The translations under genes and the position numbers were made by a program. The notes beneath the pieces were generated by a model. That model searched no databases, had not been told where the DNA came from, and saw nothing but the letters and a program-made list of their open reading frames with translations. Shown piece by piece: positions 12,150 to 23,137 of a DNA stretch of 64,000 nt (its first letter is position 1; every line of letters begins with the position of its first letter). This stretch comes from Trileptium ribeirensis (lineage: Eukaryota; Nematoda; Enoplea; Enoplida; Thoracostomopsidae): NCBI GenBank assembly GCA_030248225.1, contig JASANE010029188.1:16848-80847 (forward strand), in the 5' to 3' direction.

Positions 12150-12505
12150 AACACTTGAGAAAAATCTCATTTTTCATACCAAGTATGAAGCAGAAGTGTG
12201 AAAAATATTTGCCACACAATACTCGTAATGAGCTTGTCGGCTCAGAAAACCCCATTATATCCGACACTAAAACCAACAATAAACACACATTCAGGTGCTT
12301 TTCCCGCAACTTGTCACCAAAAATTTCGAAAACGCCATTTTTATGCCAAGTAGGAACCATAAGTGTAAAAAACATTTGCCCAACAATATTTTAAACACTT
12401 TCAATGAATTTATCTGCCCAGAAAACCCCATATAAGACCCTAAAAGCAACAAAAAACACACATTTAGGTGCATTTCCCACGACTTTTCACCAAGTATGAA
12501 ATTTG
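12150..12505. repeat. 169-bp tandem repeat, two copies and a stub
   Basis: The phrase CAAGTATGAAGCAGAAGTGTG at about 12,179 recurs at about 12,348 and, as a stub, near 12,491. Each unit contains CCAGAAAACCCCATATAAGAC-type and CAACAA(T/A)AAACACACATT-type phrases. The overlapping ORFs on both strands arise from the repeat. The following 12,506-12,900 (ending in TCTCGTCCACTCG) may be the rest of the same element. Confidence 0.8.
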
Positions 12506-12960
12506 GCACCAACCATAAGCTTATAGACTCCAGATTGGGAAGTAGTTGAAAAACCTGTTATATATCATTGGAAAGCCCTGGTAAAGCTACATGGAATAGG
12601 TCTATTAGTTTGCGGATAACTCGTTTACTTATTGAGAAAATTCGCAAAAACTGGAGGAGGTGCCCGAAAAATGGGCCAAAATGACGTAATTTTGCCCCAT
12701 AACTTTCCCAAGGGAAAAAATTCAAAAATCGGGCTCCGTCATTACACCTAAATCGACCATTGCGGTTCTAATAAGCTATCTTGCATCAAAATCCGCCCAA
12801 CCGTTATCGAGATCCAGGTGCGATACACACACAGACAGGACCTCCTCAACCCCCTCCAGAGCCAAAATTGAAAATTCTCGTCCACTCGATTTCAACTAAG
12901 ATATGAAATAAATTCGTTCGTGTGAAGCGAAGTGAAGGGCTTTGGCCCGTCGTGTTTGGG
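12506..12960. repeat. possible tail of a dispersed element
   Basis: It carries the wording AAAATCCGCCCAACCGTTAT followed by a short ACACACACACAGACAGGA run. This style of sequence is often seen in interspersed elements. It ends with TCTCGTCCACTCG, a word also found at the right end of the R3 copy at 1-813. I could not find the other end. Confidence 0.3.
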
Positions 12961-13099
12961 GTTCACGACTTAATACGTCCCCCATAATCACATGAGAGAA
13001 ATAGATCGTTACACAATGTCTCGGACCAATGATCAGAAATTTATAGAATACCTTCATTTATTTTTGTTTAGAACCATGTAAATCCATAATTTTATGATT

Positions 13100-13456
13100 G
13101 TCTAGCAAAGACAGGCGATTGGAGACAGGGCTAAGTCTACTTTACGCTCCATGTGTTACAAGCACATTCAGTTTGGCGCAATTTATGCAAGGCTATATAG
13201 TGGAAGGCATTTTTGATCTAGGGTCCAAAAAGCGACACATTGATCGATAAATAAACATTATTAACCTTCTCAGTCTTTTCAGGCGTTCAGAGGCAGTAAT
13301 GTCATCGCAATACATTAAGATTAATGTAAAAGTTATTTTTACTACATTTTAAGCCCACTGTACCTTCATTTCTTCCTTCATCTGTTTTAATATATACAAG
13401 TTTCGAAGACCAGGTTCCGGTTTCCGATTTAAATGGACGGTTTCGGTTATTTACTG
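13100..13456 (+). mobile_element. hAT-like MITE, right-hand part only
   Basis: Same family as 18,455-19,608. It starts within the GGCGATTGGAGACAG block and ends with GGTTATTTACTG at 13,456. It is directly followed, after the 12-bp AT palindrome ATATACGTATAT, by the left end of another copy. Confidence 0.7.
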
Positions 13457-13468
13457 ATATACGTATAT

Positions 13469-16166
13469 CAGGGAGTAACCAGAATTGTGGTTCCGGTTCC
13501 GACGAAAATCGTGTTGCGGTTCCGGCAAAAGGCAAAAACCATACCGGAACCAGAATTCCGGTTTTTAAATTTTTGACTGAAATTTTTCACATTTTTGATT
13601 CATCTGTGGTCCAAACATATGCAATATACACAATGATCAAGTTCCAATACAACCAAACAAAAAAGATTAACTCAGCAAATCGCCGTGCAAATCGGAAGTA
13701 GGACACATAACTTCAGTAAGAATTTTTTATCTTAACCCTACAGAAGTTTGTTAGCAAAACAAAGCCAGCTCGATTCTTGTTATAGCTATTTTACACATTC
13801 ACAAGTTTGCGAGGTATATTAGAATTACACCGGTCCAACTCGGTAAAAGAGTATGGATAATTTAGATGTACTTAGCTGTCAGCTTGGCTAATATAAGTTG
13901 CGTCAAGCACCGCGATTGCGAACTTTGTAAATTAGCCCACATTGAAGTAAAGTAACATAATGTATAACAGAAACTGAGTTCTTGGCAACTAAACTGTATT
14001 GAAACTGTGCAAGAAGTATACATAAGAGTTTATCTCATTTATTGCATTCTCATCAGTAAGTTATCATCATTATCATCTAGCCGACGGGCACTCGATGCCC
14101 AACGCTAGCCTAAACAATGTCTCTGATCACTGACTAGAAAATTATAGCTGGCCTGCACACAGTGGGGGTGGGCCCCCACTTTCCAAATCCCCCGTGTCCG
14201 CCCCCCACTCGGCCGAACCCCCATGTTCAACTAATTCCAGAAATTATTTATGTCTGAAAATTTGTGTTTTTTGTTTGCAAATTGTTGTTTAAACATTAAG
14301 TACCATTATTTATAATGATAAAATATCGTGTTTTAGCTTGAAAATACATTACCGGTAGTAAAAATGCATAAAAATATGTAGTATTTTCAAGCCAAATTTA
14401 TCCCCCCGTTCTGGGCTCTCCAAAATGGGGGTGAGGGCCTGGCATTTTTAAGTTCCCCCTGGTTCGTACCCCCTGGCAAAATTTTGGGCTCCCCCGGTTC
14501 CTCCATCAAAAGCATTTTAGCAGTGTTTCTGACACGATTTTTAACCATTTTTTTCTTGGAAAATTGCCCTCTGGCAAAATCGGGCGCCCCTGGCAAAATT
14601 TTAAGCGAACGGAGTACCCAGCCGTTTTTAATTCTCCCCCGAGAATGAACATGGGGTGCCCAAAAGTCCCCCACTTTTCATCGGGGTTGTGGACAGGCCA
14701 GTATACATACATTCTCTTTTGTTTCTGCTAGAGCTATATAAACCATTAATTTCAAATTTCCTACAGAATAACATGCAACAAACGTAAGTGTACTAAAAGG
14801 AGGCGATTGGAGACAGAGTGAAGGTGTTTTGACTACGCTCCATGCAAGCATGTTTAGTTACAAGCACATTCAGTTTGACGCAATTTCAGCAAGGATGTAT
14901 GCTGAAAGGAATTTTTTGCTATGGGGGTCCAAAAACCAACATATTGATCGACAAATAAACATTTAGCTTTCTCAGTTTCCTCAAAGTTTCAGAGAAGCAA
15001 TAATGCATTCGCAATACAGTAACCTTAATGTAAAAGTTATTTTAACTCCGCCGTGCCTTCATTTACCTGGTCTTCGAAATTTATATAGCAAAACTGATGA
15101 AGGAAGAAATTAAGGTATAGTCGATTTAAAATGCATTAAAAATAATTGTTACATTAAACTTAATGTATTGCGATGGCATTATTGCCGTTCTGAAACTTTA
15201 AAGAGACTTATGAAGCTAATAATGTTTATTTATCGATCAATATGTCGTTTTATTGGACACCCAGAGCAAACAATGCCTTCCACTATACACAATTACGTAT
15301 ACTGCGTCAAATTGAATGTGCTTACAACGCATGGAGCGTAAAATAAACACTTTCGCTCTGTCCGCATTCGCCTCCCTTTACTACAACGTTTCTTACATGT
15401 TGTGCTGTTGGAAACTTGAAATTATTGGTTTATATGATTCCTAGAAAAATTAAAAGATAAAAAGTAATTATCTGATCAGTGGTAAGAGACACTGCTTAGG
15501 ATAGCCTTGGACAAACAGTGTCCGTCAGTTAGATGATAATGATGATAACTTTCTAATCAGAATGCTGAGACAGACTGTGATACTGCTCGCATATCTGATA
15601 CTGATAGTTTCAATAAATACAGGTCATTGCCAAGAACGCAGTTTCTGGCTGCATTGTAGATAACGTTACTTTACTTCAATTTCGCCAGATTTACAAAGTT
15701 TACAAGCGCACTGGCTGGCGTTGGACGCAATTTATATTAGCCAAGCATACGCTAAGTACTTCTACTTAAATCATACCCTGTTACCCAGTTGGACTGGTTT
15801 AATTCGAACGTAACCCGGAGACTTCTGAATGTGTAAAATAGTTGCTACAAGTATCGACCTGGTTTTGATTTGTTAACAAACTATTGCAGGTTATTATGAA
15901 AAATTCCTACTGAAATTATATGTCCTACTTATGTTTCACATGGCAAATAGCTTAGTTAATATTTTCTTTTGAAAAGTTGTATTGGAGCTTGATCATTGTA
16001 TAATATATATTACATATATGTTTGGATCAGAGATGAAGCAAAAATGTGAAAAATTTCAAACAAAATTTTTAAACCGGAATTCCCGTTCCGGATTGGTTTT
16101 TGCCCTTTGTCGGAACCGCAACCAGAACACGGTTTTTACCGGAACCGGAATTCCGGTTACTCCTTG
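13469..16166. mobile_element. two hAT-like MITEs joined head to head (fold-back)
   Basis: The left part starts with the terminus CAGGGAGTAACC at 13,469 and runs in plus orientation to about 15,067. There the sequence turns back on itself: CTTCATTTACCTGGTCTTCG is followed by the inverse of the same block (ACTGATGAAGGAAGAAAT). The inverted copy then runs to 16,166 and ends GGTTACTCCTTG. Both halves therefore have the family's left end outward and lack the right end. The left half is also interrupted at 14,148-14,701 by a different element. No ORF is present, and no clear target duplication was found. Confidence 0.65.
14148..14701. mobile_element. CTGGCCTG element, copy 1 (5-bp target duplication)
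   Basis: Its ends are inverted: CTGGCCTGCACACA at the left, the inverse of TTGTGGACAGGCCAG at the right. It is flanked by TATAG and TATAC, a near-perfect 5-bp duplication. The hAT copy at 18,455 lacks the insert at the same place (AAAATTATTTTC). The interior is striking for C runs. Compared with the copy at 52,572, about 215 extra bases (roughly 14,402-14,630, rich in CCCCCTGGCAAAATTTT) are present, probably another nested piece. The superfamily is not recognised. Confidence 0.7.
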
Positions 16167-16169
16167 ATA

Positions 16170-17082
16170 TATATGTAGTAAAACAGATGAAGGAAGAAAT
16201 GAAAGAACAGTGGATATAAAATGTAGTAAAATAGCTTTTACATTAACCTTAATCTATTGCGATATTATTGTCTCTCTGAAATTTTTAAGTACTAAGGAGA
16301 TTATTAAGTATTATTAAGTACTAAACTGAGGAAGCTAATAACTTTTATGTATCGATCAGTATGTCGTTTGTTGGATACTCTGAGCAAGGAATGTTTTCCA
16401 CTATACGGCCTTGCGTAAATTGCGTCTGACTGTGTTTCCAACGCATGAAGCGTAGACTAAAAACTTTCGCTAAGTCTCCATCCGCCCCCCCCCCGCCTTG
16501 CTGGACATATCTTTGTCATATGTTATTCCGCAGGAAACTTCAAATTATTGGTCTATATGGTTCTAAAAGAAAATGGTCAGAGACAATTTCGCTATGGTTG
16601 GTTAACCAGTGCCCTACATCTATATAACGATGATTTTTGGTCAAAATGCTAATGATACAACCCGTGTACTGCTCGCGCAGCTTCAATAAATACAGTTCAT
16701 TACTAAGAATGCAGTTTCTGGCTGAGTTGCACATTGCTGTACTCCAATGTAGACTGATAAGCAAAATTTACAAGTGCACCGGCTGGTGCTTGACGCAGTT
16801 TATGTTAGCAGTTTACATTGTATTAATAAACTCCTGCAGGGTAAAGGTGAAAAATTCCCACTGAAATTATGTGTCGTACTTATATTTCAAAGGGCAATAT
16901 GCTGAGTTAATTTTTTTCATTTGTGGGGTTGTCTTGGAATTTGATCATTGTGAATATATTGCATGTTTGGACCACAGATGAAGCGAAAATTGTGGAAATG
17001 CTAAACAAAATTTTTTAACCCGGAATTCCGGTTCCGGTATGGTTTTTCCCTTTTGCCGGAACGGGAATTCAGGCTACTCCCT
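16170..17082 (-). mobile_element. hAT-like MITE, inverted, right end truncated
   Basis: This is an inverted copy of the family. It starts at ATGTAGTAAAACAGATGAAGG, close to the family's right end, and finishes with the left-end sequence GGAATTCAGGCTACTCCCTC at about 17,082. It follows the preceding inverted copy directly. A small insertion (ATTATTAAGTATTATTAAG) lies near 16,295. ORFs within it are fragments of the repeat. Confidence 0.65.
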
Positions 17083-17783
17083 CCTGCATTTCACTTTGGT
17101 ACCTCTGTTATCTGTCTATTCCACAACAGCCTTTTCTCAATCGCTACTAAGCAGTTTATAAAACACAATGAGATAACGCTAGTCAATCAAACACTAGCAT
17201 ATTTATAATTTTTGAAGTAGGTACTCCTTATTCCTGAATTTTTAGCCATGCCATTGTCCGACGGTTCCTACTTAGTATACTGTAAGAAACAATTGTTGCC
17301 AATTGAGTCTATCAGTTGACTTTCATATGCTTGAGAAAGAACAATTACGAAGCAATATCGTATATTTCACCTTACTGAAAATTGGGCGCTGTTTGGGCTG
17401 TGGGGATCAGCAAATGGTCGCACGCCGCTGAAATTGGTACCAATCAACTCACCTCGACGAGCTGAGTTCAAAAATACCACATACGACCACTTTCCGAAAA
17501 AAATTTTTTTCTTTTTTTCGGTTTTTACCCAATGGTCCCCACCTGTGAAATGTCACATGAAAATTTTGAAAAAAAATTTTTTTGCAAAATAGACATGATG
17601 CACCTAGGCCGATCCAGCATTACAGGAGAAACTCAATGGTATCATTCATATCGATATATCTGGCCTCCCTCTGAAGTTATCCGCAACAGGTAACCACTTC
17701 GGAAGTAACCCTTTGGGAACGCTCGATTGATCAATTGATGAGTTATTTTCCATTTTTTATATTTTATAGCATAATATTAAGCT
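17083..17783. other. upstream region of the ISXO2-type gene
   Basis: There is no ORF. A CCGAAAAAAATTTTTTTCTTT tract lies near 17,496-17,516 and a similar A/T hairpin lies at 40,521. I did not find a terminal inverted repeat that would mark the left edge of the ISXO2-type element, so its boundary is unknown. Confidence 0.35.
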
Positions 17784-19930
17784 ATGGCAGCACGTGGCAG
17801 ACCTCAAAATACTAGACTTAACATTTCGCCTCTTAATACTATACTTCCTGAACCTGATATTAACAATTTGCGCATGGCCTATAACCAAATGGTACGTAGA
17901 ACAAGTACATATGAAGATACTATTGTTTTGCTTGCCCAATGGAAACTTATCGCTAACAACCAACAATGTACATGTGGCGACGCGATGTATTTGGATGCGC
18001 GTAGTGACCTCGCACGCCCTGACAAGTACGAATGGCGCTGCAAAAAATTGCCGAGCCAAATTATCTATTCGAGGCGGCTCATTTTTTGCCGGTCACCGGA
18101 TCACATTGGAAACGACACTCGTGATCATTTTCGGCTACATCAACAACTTGTCGTCAAACTTCATTCGCTTGCAAACAGGGGTGGCTACAGATACCATTAC
18201 GAACTGGTACAACTACTGTAGGGATGTCGCTGTGGCTTACGACCGTGATCATTGGCAAAACAGCATGTTGGGTGGCCCCGGTATCGACGTAGAAGTTGAC
18301 GAGTCGAAGTTTTTTCGACAAAAATACAACCGCGGCATGCCACGTCGTCAGCATGGTTGGGTGGTGGGCATGATTGAACGACAAACGGGCAAGTGTCTAC
18401 TTTTCCACGTCCCCAATCGCACCATCAACACAATCATGCCTCTAATATTTCAATCAGCGAGTAACCGGAATTCCGGTTCCGGCGAAAATCGTGTTCCGGT
18501 TGCGGTTCCGGCAAAGGGCAAAAACCATAGCGGAACCGGAATTCCGGTTTAAAAATTTTGTTTGAAATTTTCCACGTTTTTTGCTTCATCCTGTAATCCA
18601 AACATATGTAATATATATATTATACAATGATCAAGCTCCAATACAACCAAGCAAAAGAAAAGATTAACTAACCAATTTGCCGTGTGAAACGTAAGTAGGG
18701 CACATAATTTGAGCAGGAATTTTTCATAAAAACCTGCAGGAGTTTGTTAAATCAGAGCCAGGTCGATGCTTGTAGCAGCTATTTTACACATCCAGGAGTC
18801 TGTGGGATGCGTTTGAATTCAACCAGTCCAACTCGGTAACAGAGTATGGCTTACGCAGTACTTAGCGTATGTTTGGCTAACATAAATCGAGTCACGCACA
18901 AGCCAGTGCGCTTGTAAACTTGGTAAATCAGTCTAAATTGAAGTAAACTAACGTTATCTGCAACGCAGCTAGAAACTGCTTTCTTGGCAATGAACTGTAT
19001 TTATTGAAACTGTGCGAGCAGCATCACAGTGTGTCTCATTTATAGCATTCTGATTAGAAAGTTATCATCATTATGATCTAACTGACGGGCAAGGTTTGTC
19101 CAACGCTAGCCTAAACAGTGTCTCTGACCACTGATCAGAAAATTATTTTCTCTTAAAATCATAAACCAATAATTTTAAGTTTCCTAAAGAAGAACATGCA
19201 ACAAACGTATGTGTAGTAAAGGGAGGCGGCTGGAGACAGAGCGAAAGTGTGTATTCTACGCTCCAAGGTTTGTAAGCGCATTCGATTTGACGCAGTATAC
19301 GCAATGGTGTATAGTGGAAGACATTTTTGGCTCTGAATGTCCAAAACCGACATATTTGATCGATAAATAAACATTATTAGCTTCCTCAGTCTCTTTAAAG
19401 TTTCAGAAAGGCAATAATACCATCGCAATACATTAAGTTTAATGTAAAAGTTATTTTTAATGCATTTTAAATCCACTATACCTTCATTTCTTCCATCATC
19501 TGTTTTACTATATATAAATTTCGAAGACCAACTTCCGGTTCCGGATCCGGTTTAAAAGGACGGTTCCGGTTGCTGGTTCCGGTAAATTTCGGTTCCGGTT
19601 ATTCCCTGATTTCAACATATCCGACCGGGAACCCGCATCATCACGGACAGGTTCCAGACCTACATCCAAGGACTGCGCCACCTACCTAGCCCCCAGCAAT
19701 ATACTCACGCCATGGTCAACCACCATAACCGCCAATTCCTTAATCCCGACGCCCATACGCAAAACATTGATGGTCTCTGGGGAAATTCGAAAACTTTTAT
19801 TCGGCGACGCCAAGGTGTTCCTCATAGCCTGTTCCAGCGAATCCTTATTGAATTTCAGTGGCGACGACTATTCGCTGTAAATATTGTCGGTGCACTCATT
19901 GCCCAAGTCGGAAACATGTATCGCGTCTAG
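17784..19930 (+). pseudogene. ISXO2/Merlin-type transposase, broken by frameshift and insertion
   Basis: The reading frame opens at ATG 17,784 and gives an N-terminal region with a Cys-x-Cys pair. One extra A in the A6 run at 18,042-18,047 then breaks the frame; without it the second Cys pair (CKNC) and the typical SIRGGSFF segment follow. The ISXO2 catalytic core is seen in order: VDESKFFRQKYNRG with the first Asp at 18,298, TDRFQTY with the second Asp at 19,646, HAMVNHH near 19,706, and HTQNIDGLW near 19,757. The third acidic residue is Asp at 19,769, where the family usually has Glu. The stop TAG is at 19,928. A 1,154-bp hAT MITE at 18,455-19,608 splits it between the first and second Asp. 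Family members move Merlin/IS1595-type elements by cut and paste. Eukaryotic context argues against bacterial contamination. Confidence 0.9.
18455..19608 (+). mobile_element. complete hAT-like MITE inserted in the transposase gene
   Basis: The ends are inverted: CAGCGAGTAACCGGAA at the left and the inverse of TTCCGGTTATTCCCTG at the right. The host sequence is duplicated on each side as ATTTCAAT (18,447-18,454) and ATTTCAAC (19,609-19,616), 7 of 8 bases matching. The reading frame of the interrupted gene resumes exactly after one copy of the duplication. CAGGG-type ends and an 8-bp duplication are hAT hallmarks. It has no transposase of its own. Many GGTTCCGG/CCGGAATTCCGG words lie near both ends. 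Confidence 0.9.
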
Positions 19931-19974
19931 AGGTTAGTTCCAATGTCTGTAATACGTTTTCTTACAGAGTTCTA

Positions 19975-20260
19975 GATTAAGCCTAACAAAATAAGCCTAA
20001 GACTTAGCCTCAGAATAAGCCTATGCCTTAGACTAAGTCTAAGCCTATGAGCCTTAGACTAAGCCTAAGCCGGGGGGTTGCCGCCTCCGGACGCCCCGCA
20101 CTAAGCCGCTCCGCTGGCTAACTGCAACGGTTTTGGGTGCACAGTACTGGTGCTTCCTCGCATGCGTTTGCCGGTGCAGTATTTCCGGATACCTTAACCT
20201 AAGCTTCAAGTTTACCCTAAAACTAAGCCCAGTCTAAACCTAATTTCCAAACATCAAAAT
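19975..20260. repeat. CCTAAG-rich repeat with GC-rich hairpin module
   Basis: Degenerate CCTAAG/CTTAG words (19,980-20,070) lead into a GC-rich hairpin-like stretch, AAGCCGGGGGGTTGCCGCC, at 20,065. Related modules with the same order (CTAAG words, GGGGG...CCCCC, CTCTAAG) are at 55,955-56,075 and, inverted, at 40,725-40,790. It looks like an end of a dispersed element and not a telomere. Confidence 0.5.
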
Positions 20261-20344
20261 ATCCATATTTCGCTTGCATTCCCGATATCGGGAGCCATAT
20301 CTTCTTGTGACGGACAGTAATCGCCGCATAGCCCATAGCATTTG

Positions 20345-20560
20345 CTATATCATATCCAAAGTTGAGCCCAATCGGTCAATCCAATCAAAAATTATGTCCA
20401 AAAAGATCAAAAACCAAAATCCATATTTCTGAAAAAATCCGACCCCTGAAATTGAACCCCTCTCCTGAACCCCTTGAAGAGCTAGAGCCGTGAAACCTTT
20501 TCCATTGGAAAGAGCAGGAAAAACTGGTCCATGGAAGATTAGGGGGGTGACAATCTTAAG
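20345..20560. other. no gene recognised
   Basis: Ordinary sequence leading into the tandem repeat at 20,565. ORFs on both strands here show no family motif. Confidence 0.35.
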
Positions 20561-20564
20561 CGGA

Positions 20565-20840
20565 GCTTTAGGAAAAAAAATTTGCCAAAAGAACCTCTTT
20601 GCCTCAAAAAATCCAAATAAAAAGAACAAAGAATTTAGCATCATCAGGAGGTTATACCTGAAAAGGGGCGACCCTGATCTCGAAGAGATCTCTTTTGGCT
20701 CTAGGAAAAAAATTTGGCAAAAAAGCCTCTATACCCCAAAAATCCAAATAAAAGAACAAAGAATTTAGCATCATCAGGAGGCTATATGTACCTGAAAAGG
20801 GGCGACCCTGATCGTCGAAGAGATCTCTTATGGGGATAAG
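20565..20840. repeat. 131-bp tandem duplication, two copies
   Basis: ATCCAAATAAAAAGAACAAA at 20,611 recurs at 20,742, and both copies continue through TTTAGCATCATCAGGAGG and GAAAAGGGGCGACCCTGATC to AGAGATCTCTT. By eye the copies are more than 85% alike. Confidence 0.85.
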
Positions 20841-21009
20841 AGATGATTGGGGGTTCCAGAGACTATGGGGGCTATACTGAAAAGACGGTCGGAGCCTTCT
20901 CTGATTTTTCCCCCTCAGCCCAATCAGGGCCGAAAATTGTCTTCAAATAGTAGATCCCGTGGGAAAACGAACGATCTGGGCTAATCTGGGTTGTACCGCT
21001 TTCTCGGTT

Positions 21010-21540
21010 TTAAATTAGCTTCTTAAAACACGCCAAAGGCAGATATATACAAAAACACCGGTGGCAGTACATTAGCAAACAGTGAATGTAAATAATTTTC
21101 AGTGTATATATTAGTGGTTTCTTCGGACACGTGGCAAATGAAATTCTATTTGCTAAATGGAGGCATGAGAAGGGTCAAAAAATGTCAGAATTTGTGACAG
21201 CTTCCAAATGTGTCTTTTTCAGTTAATTCTTCCTACTATACACGCGACAATGTTACACGCATTTTGATCCAGAGTTTTGAGCCACATGCCAGATTCTTTT
21301 TCAGGCTAACCACGTGATCTGAAAATTTAAAAAACGGTTCAATTTTGGTTTTGCGGTAATGATTGACATATTTTTGGTTACAGTCAGTAGGAGTTTTATC
21401 TAACCACATAGAAACTATTCTTCTTATCCTTATATTGGCAAAACAACGGTAAGTGGAAACATTCGAAATTTATAAATTACACCTTTCAAGGAAATTATAT
21501 TTTAAGGAAAAAATTTACGCTTTAAGGTCCTAGTATATAC
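21010..21540. repeat. R5 diverged repeat, copy 1
   Basis: Shares ordered phrases with 53,120-53,635: TTTGTGACA followed by AAATGTGTC(A/T)TTTT, TTTTTCAGG, ACAGTCAGTAGGA / ACACTCAGTAGGA, ACAACG...GTGGAAAC, and TTTTAAG(G)AAAAAA. The copies are strongly diverged, so this is an old duplication or an old element. It ends where the LTR-like repeat begins. Confidence 0.45.
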
Positions 21541-21541
21541 C

Positions 21542-22147
21542 TGTAACCTACGTGGGTCTAGGGTACGTATTATCCACGTTAGATTACACTCTCTCGGTTG
21601 TACAAATGATGGGTCGTTTGAGGCGCTACCTATGCTTGTAGAATGCACAGTCGAATAAATTTCGATTAGTAAATTGACAGTTCACCCAATAGTTTATTAT
21701 AACTCGTGTTATCTATTAGAATACACATATAAACATATACTTACATTACTCTCGGTATATGCTGAATACGCTCCGATTGTAAAGATTCTTGCAACGCGTC
21801 AATTTGTTTGATCACCGATTGGAACTGAATTGCTTACACTCGCTGCGCAAGGGTTTAAATAATCTTTTCTCGCCCCAATTCCCGGGAACTAAATTAAACC
21901 TAGTTCTGAAACCTCTCTAACTCCTAATATTTTAATGTAATCGTTGCCAGAGAAGCTACCAGTTCTTGGAATTTCCAAATCCGCTCCCTAACTTAAGTTT
22001 TAATTTTTGTTCTAGAGAAAGACTTTTTATGAAATTCGTCGAATTGTTAACTCAAAACATTTTTCCGAAATTTAGACGCGGATTCAGCACATACACACTC
22101 ACACATCCGCTAATTAGGTGTCAATACATAAGGCACTCATTACTAAT
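21542..22147. repeat. LTR-like repeat (R6), copy 2
   Basis: Starts TGTAACC and aligns along its length with 10,675-11,255 in the same orientation. The two copies look too diverged to be the LTRs of one young element. The right end is not exact. The short ORF at 21,966 lies within the repeat. Confidence 0.4.
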
Positions 22148-22745
22148 TTAAACAACATACAAACGACAGTACAACATTATATAAATATTCAATGTTGTAT
22201 CAAATTTACCAACGCTGGTAAATTTGTTATAACAATTGTAGCGTCAGTTTATCGCAATTTACCGACCTCGATACTGTCATATTGAGCTGATGACACTGAT
22301 ATAGAAAGGAGAAATGAAAAGTAGTTATCTGAACTTAAATATAAATAACTGCTTATGAACATAAATGGTTATACGTAAAAGTTATCTATCTGTTTATGTA
22401 AGAACCTTAGCGGATTTCGTTATAATTTTTACACGGGCCACGCCTTTGCCGCGCTGGAGGGCTCAGAAGAAATATCTATAGTCACTAACTATAAAATAAA
22501 AAGGAGCAAGATTCCTTGAAGTAATTTTGCGTTACAAGCCATTGAACTTTCGGGTGAGGGCGACACGGTTCCAGGTCTTTGTGCTCATGCACCCGGTCGA
22601 ATTTTCGCGACCCAGGAGTTGCATCTAAGAGTTCTAATATTAAGTAATTTTTAAAAAAATTCATGAAGGGTTTTTTATGCTAGGGCGAGTTAATCTATTT
22701 TGCTCCTACCCATAATTTTTTATGTACAGATCTATTAACAAGTAA
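22148..22745. other. no gene recognised
   Basis: AT-rich non-coding sequence. GTTGTATCAAATTTACCAACG near 22,193 includes a small inverted pair with GGTAAATTTGTTATAACAA. No element ends were identified. Confidence 0.35.
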
Positions 22746-22749
22746 ACTA

Positions 22750-22991
22750 GTATCTCGCAAGTGAGGGTGAAACGGAGTTAGTATGGTTCATTTTTAAGTT
22801 ATTTTGTTTAATCATCTGTAACAGGCTGTGTCGTATATATCACCCTAAAATCTTTTGTAACCTGAGCCTATTGAAATACTACACCCTCGGTAAACCCTAA
22901 ACCCAAAAAAAACAACTAACAAAGATTCAAGTATTTGTGATGGTCTCTAGATAACCAAACCATTGTAATCAGCCTTCGGAAATTTCTATAT
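22750..22991 (+). repeat. R3 repeat fragment, hairpin end and first unit
   Basis: Begins CTAGTATCTCGCAAGTGAGG then GTGAAACGGAG, the R3 hairpin end. It continues to TCTCTAGATAACCAAACCAT near 22,943 and stops where the 4.76-kb transposon begins. I do not see a clear R3 continuation to the right of the transposon. Confidence 0.6.
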
Positions 22992-23019
22992 CGTCGCTGA
23001 TAATGCCAAGGGGCGCATA
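22992..23019. repeat. left terminal inverted repeat, 28 bp
   Basis: Perfect inverse of 27,726-27,753. The core GCCAAGGGGCGCATA also occurs in subterminal positions. Confidence 0.93.
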
Positions 23020-23137
23020 CCATGTAATTTGTAAATATGAGCATTATTCAATTATCTTGAACAGAAAATTTTGCTCTTTCGTTTACGCCAATAGCCGTAT
23101 GCGTAGCATTAGTATTTGTTAAGTTATAGGCAAATTT

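Noticed and set aside
12109..12512. Overlapping ORFs of 73-89 codons on both strands
   Set aside because: They lie across the 169-bp tandem repeat and repeat the same phrases; no family motif.
13302..13535. ORF with GSGSGF-like composition (also 15,982-16,167 and the end of the 17,794 frame)
   Set aside because: They are translations of the GGTTCCGG/CCGGAATTCC termini of the hAT-like MITEs.
17784..19930. Bacterial contamination suggested by an IS1595/ISXO2-type transposase
   Set aside because: The gene is interrupted by a MITE family present at several other places in the window, and the surroundings are AT-rich eukaryotic DNA. Merlin elements of animals use this transposase.
19975..20070. 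Internal telomere made of TTAGGC or TTAGG repeats
   Set aside because: The CCTAAG words are irregular and not in a clean tandem array, and they recur as part of a dispersed repeat at 41.2 and 56.0 kb.
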